The notes under the pieces were generated by a model. That model saw nothing but the letters and a program-made list of their open reading frames with translations, made no database searches and was not told the origin of the DNA. Source: Streptomyces abikoensis (lineage in GTDB: Bacteria; Actinomycetota; Actinomycetes; Streptomycetales; Streptomycetaceae). From it: a stretch of 64,000 bases of DNA. The translations under genes were made by a program, and so were the position numbers. The stretch covers positions 682,001 through 746,000 of the forward strand of contig NZ_BMRT01000001.1 of the NCBI RefSeq assembly GCF_014648775.1, given 5' to 3'. Below, piece by piece: positions 48,198-60,896 of this stretch; within the stretch, counting starts at the first letter, position 1; every line of letters starts with the position of its first letter.

Positions 48198-49028
48198 TCA
48201 GCGCCGGGAGACGCCCTGCGGATCCGTGTCCGCCGCGCCGGGCCCGCCGCCCAGGGCCTCGCCCACGCCCGGGGGGACCAGATAGCGCTCCTTGATGCCG
48301 AGGATCTTCACCCCGTCGCTGCGCTTGCCGTGGGCGTGCGCGAGCTCCAGCAGATGCCGCAGATACTGCTCGGCCTCCCCGAACGCCCGCTTGACCTGGC
48401 GGATCTCATCGGGCTCGGGCAGCCGGCCCTGAAGCCGGGCGGCCTTCTTGACCTTCGTCTCCACGGTGATCCATTTCTGTGCCGCCGCCCGCACCTCCTT
48501 GTGCCGCTCGTTGATCTCGCGTTTGGCCAGCGCCCGGGCCCGGCTCGTACGGCCCTGGACGTCGACCCGCAGCAGCAGGTGGGACCTGATGTCGTCGGCG
48601 TAGTAGTCGAGGTGCCAGCAGTCCCGGAAGCCCTCGGCCATCCGCTCGCACCAGTCGGCCCGGTCCGCCCGCAGGCGCAACGCCAGTTGGTGGAGCAGCA
48701 GGGAGTTGCCGAGGGTGAGGACGGCCATGGCGGGGCCGCCGCCGTTGCGCTCGCCGCCCCGGCCCCGGGGGCTCACGCCCCAGCCGGTGGCGACGCCCAC
48801 GGCCATCGGGGGCACGCTGGGGGTCAGCGGCAGCAGGACTCCGCTGGCCAGGGCGGCCATTCCGGAGGTCCACAGCACGACGCACAGCGCCAGCGCCGAG
48901 GAGCGCGCCGTCCCCAGCAGCCTGCCGTCGTCCCGGAAGCGGAAGACCAGGCAGATCCAGGTGACGGGCGCGCAGACGGCGGCGGGCAGGACCCACTCGG
49001 AGATGACGGACGCCTGGTCCAGTGCCAC
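48198..49028 (-). CDS. Membrane protein with cytoplasmic helical domain, unknown function
   Basis: 276 residues from a GTG at 49028 preceded by GGGAG. An upstream ATG at 49154 would add a Ser/Arg-rich stretch without conservation signs. Two TM segments occur (about 12-30 and 43-70), possibly a third near 105-125. A long charged helical region follows (REINERHKEVRAAAQKWITV and on to EAEQYLRHLLELAHAHGKRS) ending with GVKILGIKERYLVPPGVGEA. No family is recognised. Confidence 0.55.
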   Translation of the reverse strand: MALDQASVISEWVLPAAVCAPVTWICLVFRFRDDGRLLGTARSSALALCVVLWTSGMAALASGVLLPLTPSVPPMAVGVATGWGVSPRGRGGERNGGGPAMAVLTLGNSLLLHQLALRLRADRADWCERMAEGFRDCWHLDYYADDIRSHLLLRVDVQGRTSRARALAKREINERHKEVRAAAQKWITVETKVKKAARLQGRLPEPDEIRQVKRAFGEAEQYLRHLLELAHAHGKRSDGVKILGIKERYLVPPGVGEALGGGPGAADTDPQGVSRR

Positions 49029-49328
49029 ATCGGCTCCCGGTCTTCGAACTCGAGGGGGCGGCCGCGCCTTCGTGACACCTGCACACCTGCGCCGAGAAGC
49101 ACGGGCGGCGGCGCCGGACCGAGCGCTTGCCCCACTCGGCTCGACAGCTTTCACTCAGCGCGCACCGCGACGACCCGATGATGTTCCCACCACGCCCGTT
49201 ACGGCGTGCGATGATCCGGTCAACCTCTGGGGGCGACCGAACGATTCACGCCATTCCGGCCCGGCGGACGCCGTCGGGCCGGGGCCGGAGCGGGTGCCCG
49301 GCCCGGCGGCGTCCGGCCGACCGGAGGG
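49029..49328. other. Intergenic region between FMN reductase and membrane protein genes
   Basis: 300 bp between two minus-strand genes. It would hold the membrane-protein promoter and the reductase terminator. Frames here are shadows without ribosome-binding sites. I see no clear hairpin, repeat or RNA. Confidence 0.35.
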
Positions 49329-49889
49329 TCAGCCGCGGACCTTGGCGACGACGGCCGCGACCAGGGCGGTCAGGGCGGCGCGCAGCTCCTCGTCGACGGG
49401 CAGGCCGTCCTCGCCGAGGACGGTGTGGGCCTTGGCCACGCACAGCTCGTCGCCGACGACGTCGCTGCCGCAGGCGGTCAGCACCTTGCGCAGCTCGGCC
49501 TGGGCGAACTTGGCACCGTAGCCGCTGGGGCTGGCGCCGATGACGGCGGCGGTCTTGCCGTGGAGCGCGCTGGCCCGGTAGGGGCGGGAGGCCCAGTCGA
49601 GGGCGTTCTTCAGCTGGCCGGGCAGGGAGGAGTTGTACTCGGGGGTGGCGAACAGCAGCGCGTCGGCGGCGAGCATGGCCTCGCGCATGGCCCGCACACC
49701 GGCGCCCGGCGCGGCCTCGTCGTCCTCGTTGAAGGGCTCGACGGCGGCGAGGCCGTCCCACAGCTCCAGCTTCACCTCGGCGCCCGCCAGTTCGCCGGCC
49801 GCGCGCAGGATGGCGGCGTTGACGGAGGCGGTACGGGTGCTTCCGGATATCGCGAGGACGCGGACGGGTTCGGTGGTGATGGCGGTCAT
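49329..49889 (-). CDS. NADPH-dependent FMN reductase
   Basis: 186 residues, flavodoxin-like fold: VRVLAISGSTRTASVNAAIL (FMN phosphate loop SGSxRxxSxN) at 9-28, LFATPEYNSSLPGQLKNALD near 79 (family signature), WASRPYRASALHGKTAAVIG near 98, and GASPSGYGAKFAQAELRKVL near 117. It is soluble, transfers electrons from NADPH to FMN, quinones or chromate-like acceptors, and is often linked to oxidative stress. It is transcribed leftward and is divergent from the hydrolase gene over about 210 bp. Confidence 0.92.
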   Translation of the reverse strand: MTAITTEPVRVLAISGSTRTASVNAAILRAAGELAGAEVKLELWDGLAAVEPFNEDDEAAPGAGVRAMREAMLAADALLFATPEYNSSLPGQLKNALDWASRPYRASALHGKTAAVIGASPSGYGAKFAQAELRKVLTACGSDVVGDELCVAKAHTVLGEDGLPVDEELRAALTALVAAVVAKVRG

Positions 49890-50103
49890 GTAAACAAGTT
49901 CTCCTGAAGTGACAAAAACGCCGCCTGGACGACGGCGTGACGTACTGAGGATCTGTCAACCAGGGAACGTAGCACCCGCACGGCCGCGGCCCGCCTCGGA
50001 TGGGCCGTGACCTGCTCCGCAACGGCCGCGACGACCGGGAGGAATGCGGTGAAGTTCCATGAATGGGACGGTCCGGCGGATGCGCCGTGAGCCGGGGCGC
50101 GCC

Positions 50104-50910
50104 ATGAGCCGGGAGGTGCTCTCCCGGCAGGCCCCCCGCCCGTATCGCACCCTGGCCTACGGCACCCACCGGGACCAGGTCGTCGATCTGTGGCCCGCGC
50201 CCCGGGACGGCGCTCCGCTGGTCCTGATCGTCCACGGCGGCTTCTGGCGTGCCGCGTACGACCGCCGGCACGTCCGTCCCATGGCCAACGCCCTGGCCGC
50301 GGCGGGGTACGCGGTCGCCGCGGCCGAGTACCGGCGCACCGGGACGCCCGGCGGGGGCTGGCCGGGCACGTTCGACGACATCGCGGCGGTGGCGGACGCG
50401 ACGGCCGGGCTGGCCGCGCGCCTCGGCGCGGATCCGCGCCGGCAGGTCTGGGTCGGGCACTCGGCGGGCGGCCATCTCGCGCTGTGGGCGGCGTCGCGGC
50501 ACCGGTTGCCGCGGGATTCGCCGTGGTACGCCGCACGCCCGGAGGCAGCCGTGCTCTGCCTGGCGGGCTGCGCCTCGCCGACCCTGGCGGCGCTGTGGGA
50601 CCTCGACGAGGGGGCGGCCCGGGCCCTGCTCGGCGGGACGCCCGAGGGCGTACCGGAACGTTACGCCGCCGCCGATCCGGGGTGGCTGCTGCCCACCGGG
50701 GTGCGGGTGACGCTGGTGCACGGCACGGCGGACGAACAGATTCCGGTGGCGATGAGCCGGACGTTCACCGCCCGGGCCCGGCGACTGGGGGATCCGGTGT
50801 CGCTGGTCGAACTGCCGGGCGTGGAGCACTTCGCGCTGATCGACCCGCGCTCGGCCGCCTGGCCGGAGGTCCTCGCGGCACTGGCGGGGCTGGCGGAGCC
50901 GGCGCGATAG
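50104..50910 (+). CDS. Alpha/beta hydrolase, kynurenine formamidase-like
   Basis: 268 residues from the ATG of MSREVLSR; ATG 50059 is an alternative that adds an Arg-rich leader. Motifs: VDLWPAP, VLIVHGGFWRAAYDRRHVRP (HGGxW oxyanion hole), nucleophile VGHSAGGHLALW (S120), TLVHGTADEQIPVAMSRTF, and GVEHFALIDP with the catalytic His. HGGFWR plus GHSAGGHLA is typical of arylformamidase and related small-ester hydrolases. No tryptophan catabolic genes are adjacent, so the substrate is open. Confidence 0.75.
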   Translation: MSREVLSRQAPRPYRTLAYGTHRDQVVDLWPAPRDGAPLVLIVHGGFWRAAYDRRHVRPMANALAAAGYAVAAAEYRRTGTPGGGWPGTFDDIAAVADATAGLAARLGADPRRQVWVGHSAGGHLALWAASRHRLPRDSPWYAARPEAAVLCLAGCASPTLAALWDLDEGAARALLGGTPEGVPERYAAADPGWLLPTGVRVTLVHGTADEQIPVAMSRTFTARARRLGDPVSLVELPGVEHFALIDPRSAAWPEVLAALAGLAEPAR

Positions 50911-51017
50911 GGGCCGTGCGGCACCGAGCGACGGCCGCGGCCGTGTGCCACCGGACCGCCCGCGCGACCCTGTGACAGCGCGCCGCCACGCCCGGTCGGC
51001 GGGCGGCCCGGGCGCCG

Positions 51018-51986
51018 TCAGTGCGGCCGCTCCTCCCCCAGCGGCGGGTTCTCGGCCAGCCAGTCGAGGTAGTGGGGGCTGCGGCGCACGGCGGTGGCGT
51101 AGACGCGGTCGGCGCGGGCGGCGATGGCGGGGGCGTGCGCGCTGAGCGCGCCCTGCCGGTGCCACAGCAGCAGGTGGCGGATCCGCAGCGGGGTGCCCGC
51201 CAGGGGGCGCGGGACGATGCCCGGCGTGGCGCGGAAGGTGGCCTGGCCCAGGCCCACCGCCTGGCCGTCGGCGATGAGTTCGCGGGCCGCCCCGGCCTCG
51301 GCGTCGTGCCGGACCTTCGGGGTGAAGCCCGCGCGGGCGCAGGCGGCGGTGAAGGAGTCGAACAGGCCGTTGCCCTGACTGGCCGGAAGGGTCCACTCCG
51401 CTTCGGCCAGCTCCGCCAGCCGCAGCTCCGGCCGGGCGGCCAGGGGGTGGACCTGGGGCAGCAGGACGAAGGCCGGTTCGGTGGCGACGGTCGTCGAGCC
51501 CAGGCCCGGCGGGAGCTCGGAGGACGGCCGGACGTACTCGGCCACGGCCGCCAGGTCCTGCTGGCCGCTGACGACGAGGTCGGCGGCGGTGGCGAGGTTG
51601 GGCTCGGTGCGCAGGGTGGGCAGGGCGCCGGGGAAGAGCTCCTGGAGCTCGCGCACCAGACCCACCGCGAGCGGGCCGGGCGTGGCCACGTACCGCAGGG
51701 GCCGGCGACCCTCGGTGGAGCCGGCGTGCAGCGCGGACTCGCGCTGGATCGCCTCGATGGACGGCAGCACCGAACGCGCCCTGGCCAGCACGAACTCGCC
51801 CAGCGCGGTGGGCGCGGCACCGTGCCGGGACCGCGCGAACAGGGCGCCGCCCAGGACCCGTTCGATCCGCCGGATCTGGGCGGTGAGGGAGGGCTGGGAG
51901 ACACCGAGCGCGGCGGCCGCGCGGGTGATGCTGCCGGCGTCGGCTATCGCGCATACCACCTTGAGGTGGCGCACTTCGAGATCCAT
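51018..51986 (-). CDS. LysR-family transcriptional regulator
   Basis: 322 residues from the ATG of MDLEVRHL (a GTG/ATG cluster lies 9 nt earlier). LysR helix-turn-helix at residues 4-60: HLKVVCAIADAGSITRAAAA, LGVSQPSLTAQIRRIERVLG, GALFARS. The substrate-binding half spans 95-300. It is divergent from isnA across 99 bp, the classic LysR arrangement, so it likely controls the isonitrile genes with a small-molecule inducer. Confidence 0.88.
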   Translation of the reverse strand: MDLEVRHLKVVCAIADAGSITRAAAALGVSQPSLTAQIRRIERVLGGALFARSRHGAAPTALGEFVLARARSVLPSIEAIQRESALHAGSTEGRRPLRYVATPGPLAVGLVRELQELFPGALPTLRTEPNLATAADLVVSGQQDLAAVAEYVRPSSELPPGLGSTTVATEPAFVLLPQVHPLAARPELRLAELAEAEWTLPASQGNGLFDSFTAACARAGFTPKVRHDAEAGAARELIADGQAVGLGQATFRATPGIVPRPLAGTPLRIRHLLLWHRQGALSAHAPAIAARADRVYATAVRRSPHYLDWLAENPPLGEERPH

Positions 51987-52085
51987 AACCCGCATCCTAT
52001 GGACGAATGCGATTACTTGAAAGTTCTAGTTCTTGTCAGGATGGTGACGCCGCACAGCATCGAACGGGATTCCGGGAGGACACCG

Positions 52086-53081
52086 ATGGCCGACAGGGGC
52101 GACGACGCGCTCATCGCGCGCCGAGTCATGGAGCTGGTCCTGCGTCATCAGCGCAAGGGGCAGCGGACGGGCGGTTGCGCGCGGACCCCCTGCGCCGACT
52201 GCCGGGACGCCCATCTCGCCCGCGTCACCCGGTACGTCGAGGCCGGCGAGCCGGTGCGGTTCGTGCTGCCGGCCTTTCCCGGCAAGTCCCCCAACACCGC
52301 CAAGGTGCTCGGGACGCTGCCCGACATGGCGGAGCGGCTGGCGCTGGGCTTCCTCGCCGGGCTGACCGCGCGGATCCGCGCGGTGTACGCGCCGGGGGCC
52401 GAGATCCTCATCTGCTCCGACGGCCGGGTCTTCAGTGACGCGGTCGGCATCCCGGACGCCCACATCACCGGCTACCAGCGGGAGATGCAGCAGCTCATCG
52501 ACGCGCTGCCGGAGCCGAGCGGCATCGGCCTGTTCAACCTGGAGGACGTCCCCGAGTTCGCCGGGCTCGGCCACGACCGGATGCGGGAGCTCCTCGCCGA
52601 GCGGTACGCCGAGCCCCTCGACTCACTCCGGGAGCGGGTGCGGGCGGGCGAGGAGGTCGCGCTCTACCGGGCCATGACGCGCTTCCTGTTCGAGGACGCC
52701 GACACCCCCGGCCGCACCGGCAGCAGGGCCGCCCTCCAGCGCGACGCCCGCAACCGCGCGTACACCGTGATGCAGCGCAGCAAGGCGTGGGGCGACCTGC
52801 TCGCCGAGCGGTTCCCCGGAGCCGTGCGGCTGTCCATCCACCCGCAGCCCTGCGGCGCGGAGAAGCTCGGCATCCACCTCGTGGACACCCCGGACAACTG
52901 GCTGACGCCCTGGCACAGCGTGGCGCTGGACACCGGCGGCGGCCGGTACGTCCTGGTCAAGCGGAGCGAGGCCGAGGAGCGGGGCGCCGAGCCGGTCCTG
53001 GTGGACGGCCGCCCGAGCCACTACGCGCAGCCCGCGCCCGTCACCGCCGCCGCGCCCGCCCCCGCGGCCTCCGCCGCCTGA
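52086..53081 (+). CDS. isnA: Isonitrile (isocyanide) synthase, PvcA/IsnA/DIT1 family
   Basis: 331 residues; ATG after GGGAGGA. Family landmarks: FVLPAFPGKSPNTAKVLGTL, PDMAERLALGFLAGLTARIR, VYAPGAEILICSDGRVFSDA, VGIPDAHITGYQREMQQLID, and late SIHPQPCGAEKLGIHLV. IsnA/PvcA makes the isonitrile of tyrosine or tryptophan using a ribulose-5-phosphate carbon. Which amino acid is used cannot be read from sequence. The next gene, 38 bp downstream, encodes the usual partner, an Fe/2-oxoglutarate oxygenase. The Ala/Pro-rich C-terminal tail (PVTAAAPAPAASAA) is probably disordered. Confidence 0.88.
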   Translation: MADRGDDALIARRVMELVLRHQRKGQRTGGCARTPCADCRDAHLARVTRYVEAGEPVRFVLPAFPGKSPNTAKVLGTLPDMAERLALGFLAGLTARIRAVYAPGAEILICSDGRVFSDAVGIPDAHITGYQREMQQLIDALPEPSGIGLFNLEDVPEFAGLGHDRMRELLAERYAEPLDSLRERVRAGEEVALYRAMTRFLFEDADTPGRTGSRAALQRDARNRAYTVMQRSKAWGDLLAERFPGAVRLSIHPQPCGAEKLGIHLVDTPDNWLTPWHSVALDTGGGRYVLVKRSEAEERGAEPVLVDGRPSHYAQPAPVTAAAPAPAASAA

Positions 53082-53119
53082 CCGGGCACCCCACCCCCGC
53101 ATCCCCCGAAGGGCCCGTC

Positions 53120-53980
53120 ATGACCAGCACCCCTCCCGCCACCGACCGCCTCTCCGGTCACCCCGTCACCGCGCTGGAGCCGTTCGGCGTCCGCGTCGAC
53201 GCCGCCTCGCCCGGCGCCGATGTCACGGACCTGCCGATAGCCGGGCTGCGTGAGCTGGCGCTCCGTCACCATCTGGTGCTGCTGCGCGGGTTCACCGCCT
53301 TCGACGACGCCGGGGCGCTCACCGGGTGGAGCGCCCGCTGGGGCGAGATCGGCATGTGGCCCTACGGGCCCGTACTGGAGCTCGTCGAGCACGACGAGCC
53401 CGACGACCACATCTTCGACCACCGGTACGTACCGCTGCACTGGGACGGCATGTACCGCGAGCAGATCGCCGAGTTCCAGATCTTCCAGTGCGTCTCCGCG
53501 CCCGGCGAGGGCGACGGCGGCCGGACCACGTTCTCGCAGACCGAGGCCGTGCTCCGCGACGCCGCCCCGGAGCACCGGGAGCTGTGGGAGCGGGTCACCG
53601 GCCGCTACCGCCGGGCGGCCGCGGAGTACGCGGGCGAGTGCGTCTCGCCGGTCGTCACCACGCGCCCCGGCGGCCGTGCGGTGATCCGCTACAACGAGCC
53701 GGTCCCGGCGGGCGAGGTCTTCCTCAACCACCCGGACCTGGAGTTCACCGGCGTGCCCGGGGAGCTCCTGCCCGAGTTCCACCGCACGCTGCAGGCGGCC
53801 CTCCACGACCCGCGCCACCTGTACGCGCACGCCTGGCGGGACGGGGACGTGGTCGTCGCCGACAACTACACGCTGCTGCACGGCCGGGAGGCCTTCACCA
53901 GCCGCTCGCCGCGCCATCTGCGGCGCGTCCACGTGCTCGGCACCCCGCCGCTGGAGAACACGGCGCTGGTCCACGGGTAG
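53120..53980 (+). CDS. isnB: Fe(II)/2-oxoglutarate oxygenase, PvcB/IsnB family
   Basis: 286 residues of the TauD superfamily. Metal ligands are visible: H107 and D109 in PLHWDGMY, and distal H254 in NYTLLHGREAF. The 2-oxoglutarate-binding Arg is among R265-R269 (SPRHLRRVHV). LVLLRGFTAFDDAGALTGWS near residue 52 is typical. With IsnA it forms the two-gene isonitrile cassette. IsnB/PvcB oxidises the amino-acid isonitrile, often with decarboxylation, to a vinyl isonitrile. A 38-bp gap after isnA implies one transcript. It ends 3 bp from a convergent sensor gene. Confidence 0.88.
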   Translation: MTSTPPATDRLSGHPVTALEPFGVRVDAASPGADVTDLPIAGLRELALRHHLVLLRGFTAFDDAGALTGWSARWGEIGMWPYGPVLELVEHDEPDDHIFDHRYVPLHWDGMYREQIAEFQIFQCVSAPGEGDGGRTTFSQTEAVLRDAAPEHRELWERVTGRYRRAAAEYAGECVSPVVTTRPGGRAVIRYNEPVPAGEVFLNHPDLEFTGVPGELLPEFHRTLQAALHDPRHLYAHAWRDGDVVVADNYTLLHGREAFTSRSPRHLRRVHVLGTPPLENTALVHG

Positions 53981-53983
53981 TGC

Positions 53984-56656
53984 TCAGGCCAGCGGCAGTT
54001 CGGCCCAGATGACCTTGCCCTCGGGGGTGTAGCGGGTGCCCCAGCGCTCGGCGAGCTGGGCGACGAGGAACAGGCCGCGGCCGCCCTCGTCCTCCGCCGC
54101 CGCGTACCGCAGGTGCGGGGCCGTGCTGCTGGTGTCGGACACCTCGCAGATCAGGGCCCGCTCGCGCAGCAGCCGTACCCGGATGGGGCCGGAGGCGTGC
54201 CGGATGGCGTTGGTGATCAGCTCGCTGAGGATCAGCTCCGTGGTGAACAGCGCCTCCTCCAGTCCCCACTCCTCCAGTTGCCGGGTGACGTCGGAGCGGG
54301 CGCGGCCCACGACGGCCGGGTCGGCGGGCAGCTCCCACTCGGCCGACTGCCCGGGCTCCAGGATCCGGGTGCGCGCGGCGAGGAGGGCGATGTCGTCGGT
54401 CTGCTCGGCGGGCAGCAGCGCCTCCAGGACGGCCTCGCAGGTCTGCTGGGGCGTGCGGCCGGGCCGGGCCAGGGTGTGGGCGAGGATGGTCAGGCCGGCG
54501 TCGAAGTCGCGGCGGCGGTCCTCGACGAGGCCGTCGGTGTAGAGCACCAGGCTGCTGCCCTCGGACAGGGTCAGCTCCATGGCCTCGAAGGGCATGCCGC
54601 CCACCCCGAGCGGCGGCCCGGCGGGGAGCTCGGGGAAGGTGACGTCGCCCTCGGGGCCGACCACGGCCGGCAGGGGGTGCCCCGCGCGGGCCAGGGAGCA
54701 CGTGCCGGAGGTGGGGTCGTAGATGGCGTACAGGCAGGTGGCACCCGCGATCGCCGCCTCCCCGCCGGCCTCCGCCGCCTCCTGGTCGATGCGGGCGACC
54801 AGCTCGTCGAGGTGCCCGAGCAGCTCGTCCGGGGGCAGGTCGAGGGAGGAGAAGTTCTGCACGGCCGTGCGCAGCCGCCCCATGGTGGCGGCGGCGTGGA
54901 GGCCGTGGCCGACCACGTCGCCCACGACGAGGGCCACCCGCGCGCCGGGCAGCGGGATGACGTCGAACCAGTCGCCGCCCACGCCGGCCTGGGCGGGCAG
55001 ATAGCGGTAGGCGATGTCGAGGGCGCCCTGCTCGGGGACGCCGCGCGGCAGCAGGCTGTGCTGAAGGGTGACGGCCATGGCGTGCTCGCGGGTGAAGCGG
55101 CGGGCGTTGTCGATGCACACGGCCGCACGGGCGGCCAGCTCCTCGGCCAGGGACAGGTCCTCCTCCTCGAAGGGCTCGCTGCCCTCGGCGCGCCAGAAGT
55201 TCACGATGCCCATCAGCACGCCGCGCGCCTTCAGCGGCACGGTGATCAGCGAGTGGAAGCCGTAGTCCAGGATCTGCTGGGTCCGCGCGGGGTCCTGGGT
55301 GCGCCAGCCCACGGATTCCGAGAGGTCCGCCACGAGCACGGGGTGCCCGCTCATGAAGCCCTGGGCCTGCGGGGTGGGCGCCGCGAACCGGTGGACCTCG
55401 CCCGCCCCGTACAGGGGGTGGTCGTCCCGGACGCCGCTGATCGCGACCCGGCGCAGCTCCGGGGCGCCGGCCGTCGAGGGGCGGGGCTCCTCGCCGTGGA
55501 GGACGGGCTCGGCGAGATCGACGGTGGCGTAGTCGGAGAAGCGCGGGGAGGCCACCCGGGTGAGCTCGTCCGCGGTGGTCCGCACGTCCAGGGTCGTGCC
55601 GACGGCCACGCTCGCGTCGTAGAGCAGCCGCAGCCGCTCACGGGCGACCTCGGCCTTGCCGGCGAGCGCGCGCAGCTCCGTGGAGTCACGCAGCGTGGCC
55701 ACGCTGCCGGGCGGGCCGCCCCCGCGGTCGGTGGGCCGGTTGTTGACGGCCAGCATCCGCTCCCCGACGGGGATCACCTCATCGGAGGCGACCCGGCGGG
55801 AGACCAGCAGTTCCGCCATCCGGGGGTCGAGGCCGAGGCCGTCGACGGCCCGGCCCTCGACGTCCTCGGGCAGGCCGAGGAGGCGGCGGGCCTCGTCGTT
55901 GGCGAGCATGACCCGGCCGTCGCCGCCGACGATGACCACGCCCTCGCGCACGGCGTGCAGCACGGCGTCGTGGTGCTCGTACATCCGGGTCATCTCGGCC
56001 GGGCCCAGGCCATGGGTCTGGCGCCCCAGCCGTCTGCTGACCAGCCAGGTGCCGCCCGTGGCCAGCAGCAGCGCGATGGCACCGGCGATCAGCACCACGG
56101 GCAGCAGCCGGTCGGCGGCGCTGCTCACGCCGCTGACCTTCATCCCGGACGAGACCATGCCCACGACATGGCCGCGGTCGGTCACGGGGACGACGACCTG
56201 AAGCTCCTCCCCCAGGGGACCGTTGACCTCCTCCACGGTGGTGTGGCCCTGCAGCGAAGGCCCGATGGTGCCGACGAACTTCTTGCCGATGAGCCGGGGG
56301 TCGGGGTGGGAGTAGCGGATGCCCTGCCGGTTCATCACCACGATGAAGTCGACCCCGCCCTTGCGGCGGGCGTCCTCGGCCAGCGGCTGGAGCACGGCGG
56401 CCGGGTCGGGGCCGCGCAGCGTGGCCACCATGCCGGGGCCGTGGGCGAATGCCTCGGCGGCGGCGAGCGAGCGGTCGCGCGCCGCCTGGAATCTGTCACT
56501 CCGCGCCTGGAGCAGCAGGGTGACCGCCGCGGCCACGACGAGCAGCACGACGATCAGCACCTGCAGCACGAACATCTGTCCGGCGACGCTGCGGGTGCTC
56601 GCCACGGCGAACCAGCGGCCCGAGGGCCTCCAGGAGCGGCCCTGGCTTCGGGCCAT
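53984..56656 (-). CDS. Membrane sensor: Cache-PAS-GAF-SpoIIE phosphatase-HATPase fusion
   Basis: 890 residues. TM1 (about 26-50), an extracytoplasmic Cache-like sensor (about 55-185; VDFIVVMNRQGIRYSHPDPR, IGKKFVGT as in DcuS/CitA) and TM2 (186-208) come first. A PAS (about 225-330), a GAF (345-515), a SpoIIE phosphatase (525-735; GGDWFDVIPLPGARVALVVG, DVVGHGLHAAATMGRLR, VLYTDGLVEDRR) and a C-terminal HATPase (745-890; ELILSELITNAIRHASGPIR, GGRGLFLVAQLAERWGTRY) follow. It carries both the phosphatase and the anti-sigma kinase of a partner switch in one chain, coupled to an outside ligand, probably a carboxylate. The HATPase resembles the stand-alone one at 45880. Confidence 0.88.
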   Translation of the reverse strand: MARSQGRSWRPSGRWFAVASTRSVAGQMFVLQVLIVVLLVVAAAVTLLLQARSDRFQAARDRSLAAAEAFAHGPGMVATLRGPDPAAVLQPLAEDARRKGGVDFIVVMNRQGIRYSHPDPRLIGKKFVGTIGPSLQGHTTVEEVNGPLGEELQVVVPVTDRGHVVGMVSSGMKVSGVSSAADRLLPVVLIAGAIALLLATGGTWLVSRRLGRQTHGLGPAEMTRMYEHHDAVLHAVREGVVIVGGDGRVMLANDEARRLLGLPEDVEGRAVDGLGLDPRMAELLVSRRVASDEVIPVGERMLAVNNRPTDRGGGPPGSVATLRDSTELRALAGKAEVARERLRLLYDASVAVGTTLDVRTTADELTRVASPRFSDYATVDLAEPVLHGEEPRPSTAGAPELRRVAISGVRDDHPLYGAGEVHRFAAPTPQAQGFMSGHPVLVADLSESVGWRTQDPARTQQILDYGFHSLITVPLKARGVLMGIVNFWRAEGSEPFEEEDLSLAEELAARAAVCIDNARRFTREHAMAVTLQHSLLPRGVPEQGALDIAYRYLPAQAGVGGDWFDVIPLPGARVALVVGDVVGHGLHAAATMGRLRTAVQNFSSLDLPPDELLGHLDELVARIDQEAAEAGGEAAIAGATCLYAIYDPTSGTCSLARAGHPLPAVVGPEGDVTFPELPAGPPLGVGGMPFEAMELTLSEGSSLVLYTDGLVEDRRRDFDAGLTILAHTLARPGRTPQQTCEAVLEALLPAEQTDDIALLAARTRILEPGQSAEWELPADPAVVGRARSDVTRQLEEWGLEEALFTTELILSELITNAIRHASGPIRVRLLRERALICEVSDTSSTAPHLRYAAAEDEGGRGLFLVAQLAERWGTRYTPEGKVIWAELPLA

Positions 56657-56846
56657 ACCCCATGTCTACCCTGCCGCCCCCCGCCGCGCGAACGGTACGC
56701 GGCCACGCCGGGCGCCCACCGGCCACGTACCGGCCGGTCCGGAGGCGGTCCGGCGCGCCCCGGCGCGTGTCGGGAAGCGCCGAGCGTCGTTGACCGTATT
56801 GGGCCCAATCGCCCTCCTGTCCCGCAATCGAGACCAAGGATCCGTG

Positions 56847-57164
56847 ATGCGCCTCATCCGCACCGCAGTGGCCGCTCTCGCCGGCCTCCTCCTCGCCGTC
56901 GCGCTGCCCGGCAGCACGGCGTTCGCCGCGAACGGCCAGTTCCTCTGGGTGGGCCCCAAGGGGAAGGCCTACTCCATCCAGAACCCGCCGGACAACAAGT
57001 GCTACGACATGGGCCAGGAGGCCCGCGCCGCCCGGAACGAGACGAAGTCGCCGCTCGTCGTCTACTCCAAGAAGAAGTGCAAGGGGGACGCGACCCGGAT
57101 CGCCCCGGGGCAGCAGGCGCCGCAGGGCGTCGGCTTCCAGAGCGTGATCTTCAACCCGCGCTGA
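56847..57164 (+). CDS. Small secreted protein, unknown function
   Basis: 105 residues; ATG preceded by AAGGA. A clear signal peptide ([20 protein letters not shown], cleavage near AFAAN) leaves a mature chain of about 77 residues. It starts [20 protein letters not shown] and contains two cysteines (52 and 78), probably one disulfide, and a basic patch YSKKKCKGD. Family not recognised; small secreted Streptomyces proteins of this kind are common. A bidirectional terminator hairpin follows 53 bp after the stop. Confidence 0.7.
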   Translation: MRLIRTAVAALAGLLLAVALPGSTAFAANGQFLWVGPKGKAYSIQNPPDNKCYDMGQEARAARNETKSPLVVYSKKKCKGDATRIAPGQQAPQGVGFQSVIFNPR

Positions 57165-57217
57165 GCCGACGCCGCGTAGAAGCCGACGTGGAAGCCGTCG
57201 TGGAAACGGCATGAAAA

Positions 57218-57251
57218 ACCGCCCCGACCGGCAGGTACCGGTCGGGGCGGT
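57218..57251. terminator. Bidirectional terminator between small secreted protein and icd
   Basis: ACCGCCCCGACCGG, loop CAGGTA, then CCGGTCGGGGCGGT: a 14-bp exact stem. On the minus strand it is followed by TTTTT, giving a true intrinsic terminator for icd. On the plus strand it serves the secreted-protein gene. Confidence 0.85.
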
Positions 57252-57299
57252 GTGGCGTGCGTACGGCCGGATGGCGGTGCGCCGTCCGGGCCGGGCGCG

Positions 57300-60642
<3,343 letters not shown>

Positions 60643-60896
60643 GGGGGGTCTCCTTCGTGAAGCGGAACGCCCCGCACGCTAGCCGCGCCGGCCTGCGTAA
60701 ATGCCCCGCAGAGGCGGCGACGACCGATCCTTATGGCCCTCTTAAGCACGGGCTAACCGCAGGCTCAGGAAGGGAAGCAGAAACCCGCCAGCTCACCTGC
60801 GTCCGAGCGGCACCGCTGTCCGCCTCGGTCCATGCCCGTCCGCAGTCGGACGCCCTGATTGGCTCCCCGTTTGGCTCCCCGGGAAGCCGGACCAGG

